37,875 nucleotides of DNA from Verrucomicrobiota bacterium (lineage in GTDB: Bacteria; Verrucomicrobiota; Verrucomicrobiia; Limisphaerales; JADLHS01): the NCBI GenBank assembly GCA_025350905.1, contig JANXWY010000428.1, positions 1-37,875 on the forward strand. The letters run 5' to 3'. A program made the translations under genes and the position numbers. The notes under the pieces were generated by a model that saw only the letters and a program-made list of their open reading frames with translations, did no database searches and was not told the origin of the DNA. This document shows positions 1 to 9,395 of the stretch, one piece after another. How positions within the stretch are numbered: the first letter of the stretch is position 1; each line of letters starts with the position of its first letter.

Positions 1-872
1 ACCCAATAGCGTTTCATGCCCGGCTCGAGATACGGGTTGACCATCACGACCTTGGTCCCGAGCAGCTTCGCTTCGTGGAGATACTTGGTGGCAACCGGTT
101 GATCGTTGGCCGGATTCGCGCCAAAAAAAATAATGAGGTCAGTACCGTACCAATCCTTGTAACTGCAGGTCGTGGCGGAAACCCCGACGGCGTGTTTCAT
201 TGCCGTGGTCGAGGGCGCATGGCAGAGCCGGGCGGCATTGTCCACGTTGTTCGATCCCAGAAAGCGGGTGACCTTCTGCGCCATGTAATAAATTTCATTC
301 GTGATGCCTCGGGAAGTCAGGAACATCGCCCAACGTTTGGGGTCGGTGACGCGAAGCTTTTCGGCGATGCGACGAAACGCCTCGTCCCAGGAAATGCGCC
401 GAAAACCGGGCGCGTTCTTTTCGCGCAGCATCGGATACGGGAGGCGGCCTAGTTCGCGCAGCTGGGCGTTATCGAATGGGAGCGCCGAACTCCGGTTCGG
501 CGCGTGGGTACCGTTTGGTTCGCGCCGATTCGGAGCCCGACGTTCCGCCGCGAGCCGGGCACTCAATTTTGCCACGTCTTCGAGCAAACTGACATCCAGC
601 TCCGGCATGGTATTGAGCCGAAGCAGATTTAGTCGCGTCATGCAGAGATGAACGCCGGGGATGGTCCAATCATGAAATCCGGCCACGCCCAGGGCGCAAC
701 CGTCGCAGACGCCGCGGCTCAAAACCTTCCAGGCGTACGGCAGGTTGTCCCGGTTTTTCCAGAGGATGCCCGCCATGTCGCGGAAATGCTTCGGCTTGAT
801 CTGGCCCAAACCGAACGGCACGGCGGACTTCATCTTGTCCGTCCAGCTTCTTTGGAATTGGTGAGAGGCCAT
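1..872 (-). CDS. FdhF/YdeP family molybdopterin oxidoreductase, N-terminal part (3' end beyond window)
   Basis: Manual reverse-strand translation from ATG at 872 is open to position 1: [69 protein letters not shown]...[17 protein letters not shown]...[48 protein letters not shown]. It is missing from the ORF track, probably because it has no stop inside the window. Confidence 0.88.
   Translation of the reverse strand, partial: MASHQFQRSWTDKMKSAVPFGLGQIKPKHFRDMAGILWKNRDNLPYAWKVLSRGVCDGCALGVAGFHDWTIPGVHLCMTRLNLLRLNTMPELDVSLLEDVAKLSARLAAERRAPNRREPNGTHAPNRSSALPFDNAQLRELGRLPYPMLREKNAPGFRRISWDEAFRRIAEKLRVTDPKRWAMFLTSRGITNEIYYMAQKVTRFLGSNNVDNAARLCHAPSTTAMKHAVGVSATTCSYKDWYGTDLIIFFGANPANDQPVATKYLHEAKLLGTKVVMVNPYLEPGMKRYW
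482..503. repeat. Perfect palindrome GCGCCGAAC-TCCG-GTTCGGCGC inside the oxidoreductase CDS
   Basis: 9-bp perfect inverted arms around a 4-nt loop; translated as part of the low-complexity stretch [22 protein letters not shown]. Confidence 0.75.
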
Positions 873-910
873 TCGTTAACTCAAGCCATTCGGCAATGTA
901 CACTTCTCGC

Positions 911-981
911 AGCCCCAGCGGGGCGACATATTTATAGTCATGCGGGTTTAAGAAACATTAAAGCTCCGTCAGGAGCGACAT
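911..981. repeat. Paired short palindromes, each followed by GACAT
   Basis: AGCCCCagcGGGGCGACAT (911-929) and AGCTCCgtcaGGAGCGACAT (962-981) in the intergenic gap. Confidence 0.75.
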
Positions 982-1181
982 CTAAGTTGTTATGCCATCA
1001 GTTGTGGACGCATCCTGACCGTGCCCCCCGAAACGAGCGGGCTTGGCGTTGGGAGAGTTCCGCCTGTACGCGGCCCGTGGTGGCAGCCCGCCGAAACCGC
1101 CTGGCGGCGGGAATCCGAACGGAGGAAGTGTCAGGGTGCGCCCGGCCGGAGACGGTCGTGGTCCAGCTGCCCGGAAACAAA

Positions 1182-2066
1182 TCAGAGCGGGCTCGGTTGC
1201 CTACCCTTGAAGGTCAATTCGGCAATGCCGGACTTGTCGAGTTCACCCAAACCATTCGCCACCATCCGATCGTATTGCTTCTTGGTGGCCGTCGCCAGCG
1301 GCAGGCTGAGGCCTTGCGCCTTGCCGAGTTTGAGCGCAATGCCAGAATCCTTGGCGGCGTGAGCGGCGGAAAAGAAACAGGCGTGGTCGCGCTTCTGCAT
1401 GTCTTCGCCGTCGGTCCGCAGCACGCCGGAGTTCGCCCCGGTCTGGGAAAACACTTCGCGCAGGATGGTAAGATCCAGCCCCAAAGCGGCCCCCAGCCCG
1501 AGCCCCTCGGCCAGCCCGGCGGTATTGATGTTCATGACCATGTTCACCAACGCCTTGACCTGTGCGGCCGTACCCGCCGTCCCGATATAACGATTCGACG
1601 CGCTCAGCTTTTCGAGAATGGGTTTCGCGCGTTCAAACGCCTCCGGTTTGCCCCCGCACATCAAATAGAGCGTGCCTTCGCGCGCCTGGGTGATGCTGGA
1701 GGCCATGCACGCTTCGAGCGTTTGGGCGCCCGCCTTCTCTGCCTTGGTTTCCACCCAGACATGAACCTCCGGGGTGACGGTGGCGCAGTTGATGAATAGC
1801 TTACCGCGCGAACGGTTCAGCAGGCCGCCGCTGTAAATTGCCTTCATCGCTTTGTCATCCGTCACCACGGTAATAATGACGTCGGAAAGTTTGGTCACCT
1901 CTTTAAGCTCCGGGCAGGCGGGGCAGCCCAATTCCTGGGCGAGCGCCGATGCGGCCGCCGGGTTGACATCATAAACCGCAGCGATTTCGTAGTTACTTTC
2001 TTTCAACCGGCGCGCCATGTTGCTGCCCATCCGACCGACGCCGACGAAGCCAATTTTTTCAGCCAT
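1182..2066 (-). CDS. NAD(P)-dependent oxidoreductase, 3-hydroxyisobutyrate dehydrogenase family
   Basis: N-terminal GFVGVGRMGSNMARRL Rossmann motif and the NAD-binding/C-terminal domain architecture of the HIBADH family. Confidence 0.9.
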   Translation of the reverse strand: MAEKIGFVGVGRMGSNMARRLKESNYEIAAVYDVNPAAASALAQELGCPACPELKEVTKLSDVIITVVTDDKAMKAIYSGGLLNRSRGKLFINCATVTPEVHVWVETKAEKAGAQTLEACMASSITQAREGTLYLMCGGKPEAFERAKPILEKLSASNRYIGTAGTAAQVKALVNMVMNINTAGLAEGLGLGAALGLDLTILREVFSQTGANSGVLRTDGEDMQKRDHACFFSAAHAAKDSGIALKLGKAQGLSLPLATATKKQYDRMVANGLGELDKSGIAELTFKGRQPSPL

Positions 2067-2401
2067 AATATTATCCGGGTTGTGGTTGCTATGTTCACCG
2101 CGGACGGCTGCCGTTCAGCCACGCCCGCCCAGTTTTGGAAATGCCGTTACAGCCTAAACAGTGGCGCCCGCGCGTGGCACGACATTTTTGACGTTTTTTT
2201 CGAGCCGCATGGTGAACTCCCCCAAGCTTTTTTGGTAATAACTTTGAAGGCACAGCAACACAAACCAGAAGCCGGAATATACTGATAAATCCCTGGGATA
2301 GGCGATACAGCTGGGAACTAGCCTGCAGCGCTGCGCTGCGCCGCGATTCTCCCTCTCCGGCGGCGGCACGGCCGTTGAATTAGGCGCTGGTGCCGGGTTC
2401 T

Positions 2402-2476
2402 TAATCTTAATCGTAATCTTACTCTTAATCTCGGTGTGGCGGGAAGATTATGATTAAGAGCAAGATTAAGATTACG
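2402..2476. repeat. Imperfect inverted repeat built from AATCTT-like hexamers
   Basis: Left arm CTTAATCGTAATCTTACTCTTAATC and reverse complement of right arm CGTAATCTTAATCTTGCTCTTAATC match at about 22/25 positions. Confidence 0.8.
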
Positions 2477-2667
2477 AACGGCTTGGCGTTGCTGCGTCCA
2501 AACGCTCAATTCAACGGCAGTGCACCCTGACCCTCTCCCCTTCCGAAGGGGCGAGGGAAGCGGACGCCGAAGAGTAGTCTATCCCACGCACTTGGCGGTA
2601 TGTCACCCCACGTCATAACGGAGCGACCCGACGGGAACGGGCGGGGAGCGGTGAGGCTCTGGCAACT

Positions 2668-2756
2668 GGGAGTGCCGGCATCCCGGACGGCGAGCGGCTT
2701 CGAGCGGTGCCCACTTCGAAAAAATGGAAATCGCCGGCAGGGATGCCGGCGCTCCC
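2668..2756. repeat. Inverted repeat GGGAGTGCCGGCATCCC / GGGATGCCGGCGCTCCC
   Basis: Arms at 2668-2684 and 2740-2756, complementary at 16/17 positions. Confidence 0.8.
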
Positions 2757-2762
2757 AGGATC

Positions 2763-2798
2763 GTCGGTTCATTTTCGCCTGTCGGTTCATTTTCGCCC
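2763..2798. repeat. 18-bp tandem duplication (GTCGGTTCATTTTCGCCY)x2
   Basis: Direct inspection; 17/18 identical. Confidence 0.85.
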
Positions 2799-2835
2799 TG
2801 ACAACCTGGCCCCCGTTTTCCTACCCTTAGCGCTC

Positions 2836-3603
2836 GTGAACAAACGCCCACTGATTCTGGTTTCTGCTGGCATCGAAACCAAGGGCTCGGAGTTCGGCGA
2901 CCAATCGCTGAGTCTTTCCCTCGCGTATGAGCGGGCGTTGCTGGGCGCCGGCATGATTCCGCTCGTCCTCCCCACGGCGGCCACTCGGGAGGTGATCGCC
3001 GAGTGCGTTCGACGTACCGACGGCGTGTTGCTCACCGGTGGCGAAGACGTGAATCCGGATTTGTATGCGAAGCGAATCCCGGCCCGACTGCGACGCACGG
3101 TAATTTTGACGCCGGACGGCGGCGCTCGCGATTTACGCGAGGTATTGCTGGTGGCGGAAGTTTTTCGCCAGCGCAAGCCGTTGCTCGCGATCTGCCGCGG
3201 ACTGCAGGTATTGAATGTGGCCCTGGGCGGGACGCTGGTGCTGGATATTTCCCGGCAAGTCCGTGGTGCCCTGAACCACCGCCGCGTGGACCGGCGGTCG
3301 GCCAAGGTTCACGAAGTAAGTTTGACACCGGATACGTTGCTCGCCAAGATTACGGGCAAGCGAAAGCTGGATGTGAACAGCACGCACCACCAAGCGGTGG
3401 ATAAAGTGGCAACGGAGCTGAGCGTGGCGGCGCGGAGCGCCGACGGTGTGATTGAGGCCGTGGAATTGAAAGCGCCCACCGCCCGCCGGGTGCCGTTCCT
3501 GTTGGGCGTGCAGTTTCATCCAGAACGGTTGGCGGATCGCCACCCGGAACACCAGGCCATATTTGCTGCGTTCGCCAGAGCTTGCGTGCGGAAACACCGG
3601 TGA
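2836..3603 (+). CDS. Gamma-glutamyl-gamma-aminobutyrate hydrolase family protein (peptidase C26)
   Basis: LLTGGEDVNPDLY, LLAICRGLQVLNVALGGTL (nucleophile Cys) and GVQFHPE motifs. GTG start at 2836 chosen because the upstream part of the 2707 ORF is repeat DNA. Confidence 0.87.
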   Translation: MNKRPLILVSAGIETKGSEFGDQSLSLSLAYERALLGAGMIPLVLPTAATREVIAECVRRTDGVLLTGGEDVNPDLYAKRIPARLRRTVILTPDGGARDLREVLLVAEVFRQRKPLLAICRGLQVLNVALGGTLVLDISRQVRGALNHRRVDRRSAKVHEVSLTPDTLLAKITGKRKLDVNSTHHQAVDKVATELSVAARSADGVIEAVELKAPTARRVPFLLGVQFHPERLADRHPEHQAIFAAFARACVRKHR

Positions 3604-3610
3604 AGAATCT

Positions 3611-4957
3611 ATGAAGGGTAAAGTTCTACTTGTTGACGATGAACCGAGCTTGCGGGATCTCGTGACGGCCGTTATCCAGCGCGATTTTCAGGTGACGGAG
3701 GCCGAAAGCGGCGCCGCCCTGCAAAAAGCTTTTGCTGACGCGCAACCGGACGTCGTCGTGCTGGATGTGAAACTCCGGGACGCCAACGGCCTCGAACTGC
3801 TACCCCTCATCAAGAAGCGCTGGCCAGACACCGAAGTGATCATGCTCACGGGCGAAGGCACGATGGCAATGGCGATGGAAGCCGGCCGGCTCGGCGCTTA
3901 CACCTTTCTTTCCAAACCGTTCGAGACGGAAAAACTGCTCGCCGACGTGAAATGCGCCTTCGACCGGAAACAGCAGAACCAGGAAAACACCGCCCTGCGC
4001 CGCGCGCTCGAAACCATGAGCGGCAATACCTCGCCCGTCTTCCGCAGCGCGGAAATGCAGGACGTGGTCCGCACCATCGAACGCATCGCGCCCAATGATG
4101 TCACCATCCTCATCACCGGCGAAAGCGGCACCGGCAAGGAAGTCATCGCGGACTTGATCCACGCCATGAGCCCGCGCAGCAAGGGGCGCATCATCAAGAT
4201 CAACTGCGCCGCCCTCCCCCGCGAACTGATCGAAAGCGAATTGTTCGGCTCGAAAAAAGGGGCGTTCACCGGAGCGAACACCGATCGCGACGGGCTGTTC
4301 CGGCAGGCCGAGGGGGGACCGTTGTTTCTCGATGAAATTTCCGAGATGCCCATTGACACGCAGAGCAAGCTGCTGCGGGTGTTGCAGGATCAGGAAGTCC
4401 GCCCGGTCGGCGGCACGGTCAGCTACAAAACCAATTGTCGGCTGGTCGCCGCCACCAATCGCGATCCCGAACTCGCCATCAAAGAGGGCAAGCTGCGCGA
4501 GGATTTATTTTACCGCATCAGCGCCATCTCCGTGAACCTCCCGCCGTTGCGCGACCGCCGCGACGACATCATGCCGCTGGCAAACGCCTTTTTGAAGCGC
4601 TTCGCCGGCCAGGCCAACCGCGCGATTCGCGGTTTCACACCAGCCGCCATTGACCGGCTGACGGCTTTCGACTGGCCCGGAAACATTCGCCAGTTGCAGA
4701 ACGAGATTCAGCGCGCCGTGCTGCTTTCGGAAGGCGACATGATTGACGCCACGGACTTTTCCGTCACGCGGGCCCGGCCGGACAACGTTGATTCGCAGGA
4801 TACCAACTTCACGCTCCTCGAAGGCGTGGAGCGCAATGCCATTGTGCAGATGCTCAAGGAGACCAACGGCAACAAGCTCGAGGCCGCCAAACGCCTCGGC
4901 ATCGGCCGTCAGACGCTCTACAACAAGATCAAGGCGTACGGCATCGAGGTCTTGTAA
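3611..4957 (+). CDS. Sigma-54-dependent response regulator (NtrC family)
   Basis: Receiver domain (LLVDDEPSLR, DVVVLDVKL), Walker A GESGTGKE, GAFTGA loop, C-terminal Fis-type HTH (LEAAKRLGIGRQTLYNKIKAYGI). Confidence 0.95.
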   Translation: MKGKVLLVDDEPSLRDLVTAVIQRDFQVTEAESGAALQKAFADAQPDVVVLDVKLRDANGLELLPLIKKRWPDTEVIMLTGEGTMAMAMEAGRLGAYTFLSKPFETEKLLADVKCAFDRKQQNQENTALRRALETMSGNTSPVFRSAEMQDVVRTIERIAPNDVTILITGESGTGKEVIADLIHAMSPRSKGRIIKINCAALPRELIESELFGSKKGAFTGANTDRDGLFRQAEGGPLFLDEISEMPIDTQSKLLRVLQDQEVRPVGGTVSYKTNCRLVAATNRDPELAIKEGKLREDLFYRISAISVNLPPLRDRRDDIMPLANAFLKRFAGQANRAIRGFTPAAIDRLTAFDWPGNIRQLQNEIQRAVLLSEGDMIDATDFSVTRARPDNVDSQDTNFTLLEGVERNAIVQMLKETNGNKLEAAKRLGIGRQTLYNKIKAYGIEVL

Positions 4958-5192
4958 CGTCGATTTGCGATCCGCCGGATGGCGCATTGGCAACCGCGCG
5001 ATTATTAGCGCGTTCGTGGCCGACGGCCAGCCGGCCAGAAGCAGAGCACCATCGGGTGCTACTCCGGGACTGCTCGCTGCGAGTCAAAGCCAAAGCTGAT
5101 TTGCCGATCGGGAATTGATTTCTCCCACTCGCAATCGACTCCCTACGGTCTTAGCGTTGAATTCCGGCACTGGTTCGCGCAGCATCCCAGCC

Positions 5193-7037
5193 ATGAAATC
5201 GTTTTCGCTGCCGCTCGCACTCGCCCTGCTCAGCGTGCTCGCGTGGCCAACCATCGCCGCGCCGGACGCAACCGCGACCAGGCCGAACTTCATTTTTATC
5301 CTCATCGACGACCTCGGGTACCGGGACCTCGGCTGCTACGGCAGCAAGTTCTATCGCACGCCGAACCTGGACCGCCTGGCGGCGCAAGGCATGAAGTTCA
5401 CGGACGCCTACGCCGCGGGCCCCGTGTGTTCGCCGACGCGCGCCAGCATTCTCACGGGAAAATATCCGGCGCGACTGCAACTCACCGACTGGCTACCCGG
5501 CCGGCCGGACCGCCCCGACCAACGGCTGGCGCGGCCAGTTTTTCGCCAGGAATTGGCGCGGGAGGAAGTCACTCTCGCCGAGAAACTGAAGGCCGCCGGC
5601 TACGTCACAGCGCATGTCGGCAAATGGCATCTCGGGGGCGAAGGCTACGGTCCGCAGCAACAGGGCTTCGACAGTAACATTGCCGGCGACGCCACGGGAA
5701 CGCCACTGAGTTACTTCGCGCCGTTCAAGGGCAAGGGTCGCGACGGGCAGGAACGATTCATGCCGGGGCTGGAATCGGCGAAAGACGGCGAGTATTTGAC
5801 CGACCGACTCACCACCGAGGCCGAGAGAATCATCGAGACGAATCGGGACCAGCCGTTTTTCCTCTACCTCGCGCATTACGCCGTGCACACGCCGCTCACC
5901 GCCAAGCCCGACTACGTGTCGCGATATCCCGCGGTGACCAACACGCCGGGTCAACAGACGAACGTGATTTACGCCGCCATGGTGGAGAGTGTTGACGAAA
6001 GTGTGGGCCGCATCTTGAAAAAACTGGACGAGTTGAAGCTCGCGGAAAGTACCGTCGTCATTTTCACGTCCGACAATGGCGGACTGGCCACTAGTGAGGG
6101 ACCGAACACACCCGCGACCAGCAATGCGCCGTTGCGCGAGGGCAAAGGCTGGCTGTACGAAGGTGGACTGCGCGTGCCGTTGCTAGCCCGCTGGCCCGGC
6201 ATCATTCCGGCGGCCAGCACGAACGGGACGCCGGTGTGCAGCGTGGATTTTTTCCCGACCCTGCTCGACCTCGCCGGCGTGAAAACGGCGGCCAATGAAA
6301 TCGTCGACGGCGTCAGTCTCGTTCCGTTGTTGAAACAGACCGGCGGCATTCCCGCGCGCCCGCTGTTTTGGCACTACCCGCACTATGCGAACCAGGGCAG
6401 CAAACCGGGCGGCGTGGTTCGGGAGGATGATTTCAAACTCATCGAGTTTTACGAAACGGGACGGGTGGAGTTGTTCGATCTGCAACACGATTTCCGCGAA
6501 AACCAAAACCTGGCCGAAGACCCGGCGCAGGCCGGGCGCGTGAAGACGCTGCGCGCAAAATTGGACGACTGGCGCAACGCAATCGGCGCGCAAATGATGC
6601 CCCCAAACCCGGCTTACCATCCCAGCCCCCAAGCCGCGGACGGGAGCATCACCCTGATGGCCGAGCACGCGGATGTGCACGGAGTGATGTTGCGTTACGA
6701 ACCTCTGCCCCACAAACATACTTTGGGCTTCTGGGTAAACCCGAACGATTGGGCGCATTGGGAATTCGAGGTCCGGCAACCAGGCCGGTTCACGACGGAA
6801 ATAACTTACGGCTGCGGCACCGGTAGTGGCGGCAGCGAAGTTGAGTTTGCCGTCGAGGCGCAGCGGCTGCGGTTCCTGGTCGAGGCCACCGGCGGGTTTC
6901 AAGCTTTCGTGAAACGCGACATTGGCGAGTTCAGTTTCGACCAACCCGGCCGTTACACTTTGACGGTGAAGGCGAAATCCAAGCCCGGCCCGGCGGTGAT
7001 GGATTTGCCGCAGGTGAAGTTAACGCCTGTAAAATGA
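5193..7037 (+). CDS. Secreted arylsulfatase-type sulfatase
   Basis: Signal peptide MKSFSLPLALALLSVLAWPTIAA; RPNFIFILIDDLGYRDLGCYGS; formylglycine motif CSPTRASILTGKYPAR. Confidence 0.93.
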   Translation: MKSFSLPLALALLSVLAWPTIAAPDATATRPNFIFILIDDLGYRDLGCYGSKFYRTPNLDRLAAQGMKFTDAYAAGPVCSPTRASILTGKYPARLQLTDWLPGRPDRPDQRLARPVFRQELAREEVTLAEKLKAAGYVTAHVGKWHLGGEGYGPQQQGFDSNIAGDATGTPLSYFAPFKGKGRDGQERFMPGLESAKDGEYLTDRLTTEAERIIETNRDQPFFLYLAHYAVHTPLTAKPDYVSRYPAVTNTPGQQTNVIYAAMVESVDESVGRILKKLDELKLAESTVVIFTSDNGGLATSEGPNTPATSNAPLREGKGWLYEGGLRVPLLARWPGIIPAASTNGTPVCSVDFFPTLLDLAGVKTAANEIVDGVSLVPLLKQTGGIPARPLFWHYPHYANQGSKPGGVVREDDFKLIEFYETGRVELFDLQHDFRENQNLAEDPAQAGRVKTLRAKLDDWRNAIGAQMMPPNPAYHPSPQAADGSITLMAEHADVHGVMLRYEPLPHKHTLGFWVNPNDWAHWEFEVRQPGRFTTEITYGCGTGSGGSEVEFAVEAQRLRFLVEATGGFQAFVKRDIGEFSFDQPGRYTLTVKAKSKPGPAVMDLPQVKLTPVK

Positions 7038-7101
7038 CGCGCCGACCGACCGAATTAAAATTCAGGCTGCCAACCCGACGCGGCGACCAATCAAACGAAC
7101 C

Positions 7102-8604
7102 ATGCCACTCCAAACGCCACTTCATCACCGCGTTTTTCTGAAACGCCTGCTGGCCACGGCGATCTTCTCGGCCGTGCTCGGCGTCCAGGGCGAAGTCGTG
7201 GATCTGGGTTCGCGGCGCGAGTTGTTCGTGGACCGGTGGTTGATCGATTCGATGCGGGGTGTCGAATTGCGTCTGCACGAACCGCGCGACGAAGGCGAGG
7301 TCTTGCGCTTTGATCAGCCGTGGGAAGGAATTCACTGCGGCTATGGCACCCTGATTCACGACGGCGACCGGTTCCGAGTTTATTACCGGGGCATGCCGGC
7401 GGGCGTGGTGGACGGCACCGACGGCGAGGTCACATGTGTGGCCGAATCCGCCGATGGCCGCCGCTGGATAAAACCGGAGCTCGGATTATTTGAGGTCCGC
7501 GGGACCAAGGCGAACAACGTGGTGCTCGCTGGGGATCCGCCGTTCTCGCACAACTTCAGCCCGTTCCTCGATACCCGGCCAGGCTGCCCGCCGGAGCAGC
7601 GCTACAAGGCGTTGGCGGGAATCTCCAAGAGCGGGCTCCTGGCCTTCGTCTCGGCGGACGGCCTGTATTGGCGTAAATTGCGCGACACGGCGGTCATTCC
7701 CGAAAAGGCGCCGTTCAAATTCGCGTGGATGTTCGATTCACAGAACGTCGCGTTTTGGTCGCCGGCGGAGAAAAAATATGTCTGCTATTTTCGCGTGTGG
7801 GAGGGCGTCCGCCGCATCGGTCGGACGGAGAGCAGCGACTTTGTAACCTGGAATGAGCCCGTTTTAATGGAGCAAGTGACGGAGGGTCAACCTTCGCCGG
7901 TCGAAGAACTTTATACGAACCAGACCGATCCATATTTCCGCGCGCCTCAACTCTACCTGGCCGTTGCGGCTCGCTTTGTTCCCGGGAGGCAAGCCATCAG
8001 TGACGCGGAAGCCCGGGCGCTCCACGTGGCCCCAGGCTACGAGAAGGACGTGTCCGACGCTGTCCTGATGACCACCCGCGGCGGCCATGTTTACGACCGC
8101 ACGTTTCTGAGTTCCTTCATTCGCCCGGGCATCGGCGCCCGTAACTGGGTCTCGCGGAGTAATTATCCCGCGCTTGGAATCGTGCAAACGAGTCCGACCG
8201 AAATGTCCCTGTACATGAACCAGGACTACGCCCAGCCCACGGCGCACCTGCAGCGCTACTCGCTACGGCTCGATGGGTTCGCCTCGGTCCAAGCTCCCTA
8301 TGCCGGCGGCGAACTCCGCACCAAGCCGCTGCGGTTCACGGGCGACCGGTTGGAACTTAACTTCGCCACCTCCGCCGCCGGATCGATTCGCGTCGAGTTG
8401 CAGGATGAGGCGGGCGAACCCATCCGGGGTTTCACGGCGGGCGATTGCGTGGAAGTGGTCGGCAATGAAATCGCGCGCCTCATTCGTTGGAAAGGGGGCG
8501 CGGACGTTTCCCGTTTCGCGGGCCAGACCGTTCGCCTGCGATTCGTCATGATGGACTCTGACCTCTACTCGTTGCGTTTTATCACGTCGCCAACGGAGAA
8601 ATAG
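7102..8604 (+). CDS. Secreted GH32/43-like beta-propeller hypothetical protein
   Basis: Long ORF with signal-like N-terminus; VDLGSRRELFVDRWLIDSMRGVELRLHEP... start typical of planctomycete/verrucomicrobial glycosidase-like hypothetical proteins. Family assignment is from memory. Confidence 0.75.
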   Translation: MPLQTPLHHRVFLKRLLATAIFSAVLGVQGEVVDLGSRRELFVDRWLIDSMRGVELRLHEPRDEGEVLRFDQPWEGIHCGYGTLIHDGDRFRVYYRGMPAGVVDGTDGEVTCVAESADGRRWIKPELGLFEVRGTKANNVVLAGDPPFSHNFSPFLDTRPGCPPEQRYKALAGISKSGLLAFVSADGLYWRKLRDTAVIPEKAPFKFAWMFDSQNVAFWSPAEKKYVCYFRVWEGVRRIGRTESSDFVTWNEPVLMEQVTEGQPSPVEELYTNQTDPYFRAPQLYLAVAARFVPGRQAISDAEARALHVAPGYEKDVSDAVLMTTRGGHVYDRTFLSSFIRPGIGARNWVSRSNYPALGIVQTSPTEMSLYMNQDYAQPTAHLQRYSLRLDGFASVQAPYAGGELRTKPLRFTGDRLELNFATSAAGSIRVELQDEAGEPIRGFTAGDCVEVVGNEIARLIRWKGGADVSRFAGQTVRLRFVMMDSDLYSLRFITSPTEK

Positions 8605-8627
8605 CCGCAGTTTAGGTTTAGTCGGGT

Positions 8628-8990
8628 ATGCACCAAACATCCAATCCAAGTCGGGGGAGGCAATCCAATTCCACCCAACGGCGTCTGAGCTGGTTGGTCG
8701 TCGCGGCCGGAGTATGTGGCGTGGTTGTCCTCCACTCCGCGCTTTTCTTGATCCTTTATCGCGCCCGAGTGGTGAGTGACTGGCCCGTGGCGCGTTTCGA
8801 CTCGGTGGTGTTCGGTCTACCGTTTCTCCTGGCTTACAGCGCGTTTGCGTATCTGCTCTCACGATCCTCTTTGCTATCCGCGTCCAGTCCTGGACGACGC
8901 GTTTTGTTCATCCTTCCGTTATCGCTGGTCGTCAGTTTCTTTTCGTTCTGGTGCAGTTTGCTATTGCCCTTCAACCTCTATGGCACTTGA
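8628..8990 (+). CDS. Small predicted membrane protein, unknown function
   Basis: 120-aa ORF with about three hydrophobic segments (LVVAAGVCGVVVLHSALFLILY, FGLPFLLAYSAFAYLL, VLFILPLSLVVSFFSFWCSLLLPF). Confidence 0.55.
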   Translation: MHQTSNPSRGRQSNSTQRRLSWLVVAAGVCGVVVLHSALFLILYRARVVSDWPVARFDSVVFGLPFLLAYSAFAYLLSRSSLLSASSPGRRVLFILPLSLVVSFFSFWCSLLLPFNLYGT

Positions 8991-9395
8991 TTTTTGGTTA
9001 GTCCCATTCCATGACTGCGCGTGAAGAATCCTTCCTGAAATGGTCCCAGACAGTCACTGCAGGTTTGCTTGTTCTGGGAGGTGGCGGCGCGGACGGGGCT
9101 GAGGCGACGAAAGGCATAGGTAAGGGATTGGAAACTTCGGCGCCGGAATTCACCGTGAAACTGGAAGCCGTGAGGAAACACGACGCTGGCGATTTTCTAG
9201 GTTTCATCCACGCGTAGCAGCCCTGCCCAGCCCCGGCCAGACCCAGCCGGCGATCCTGATAGCGGAAGGCACAACCTGGATCGCCCGGATCATTTGGAGC
9301 AAACCTAACCGACTGGTTTCGCCGCTTGCCAACGAGAAGTGACAGCCGTCGGTTGCCGTAAAATGGACCGACTCCGGGGCGGGAAAAATCGGCGG

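Noticed and set aside
648-1799. 383-aa + strand ORF
   Set aside because: Antisense to the well-supported oxidoreductase genes (1-872 and 1182-2066) and runs through the intergenic palindromes; no family features.
9011-9217. 68-aa + ORF and opposing minus ORFs
   Set aside because: No homology recognised, weak context; equally plausible on either strand.
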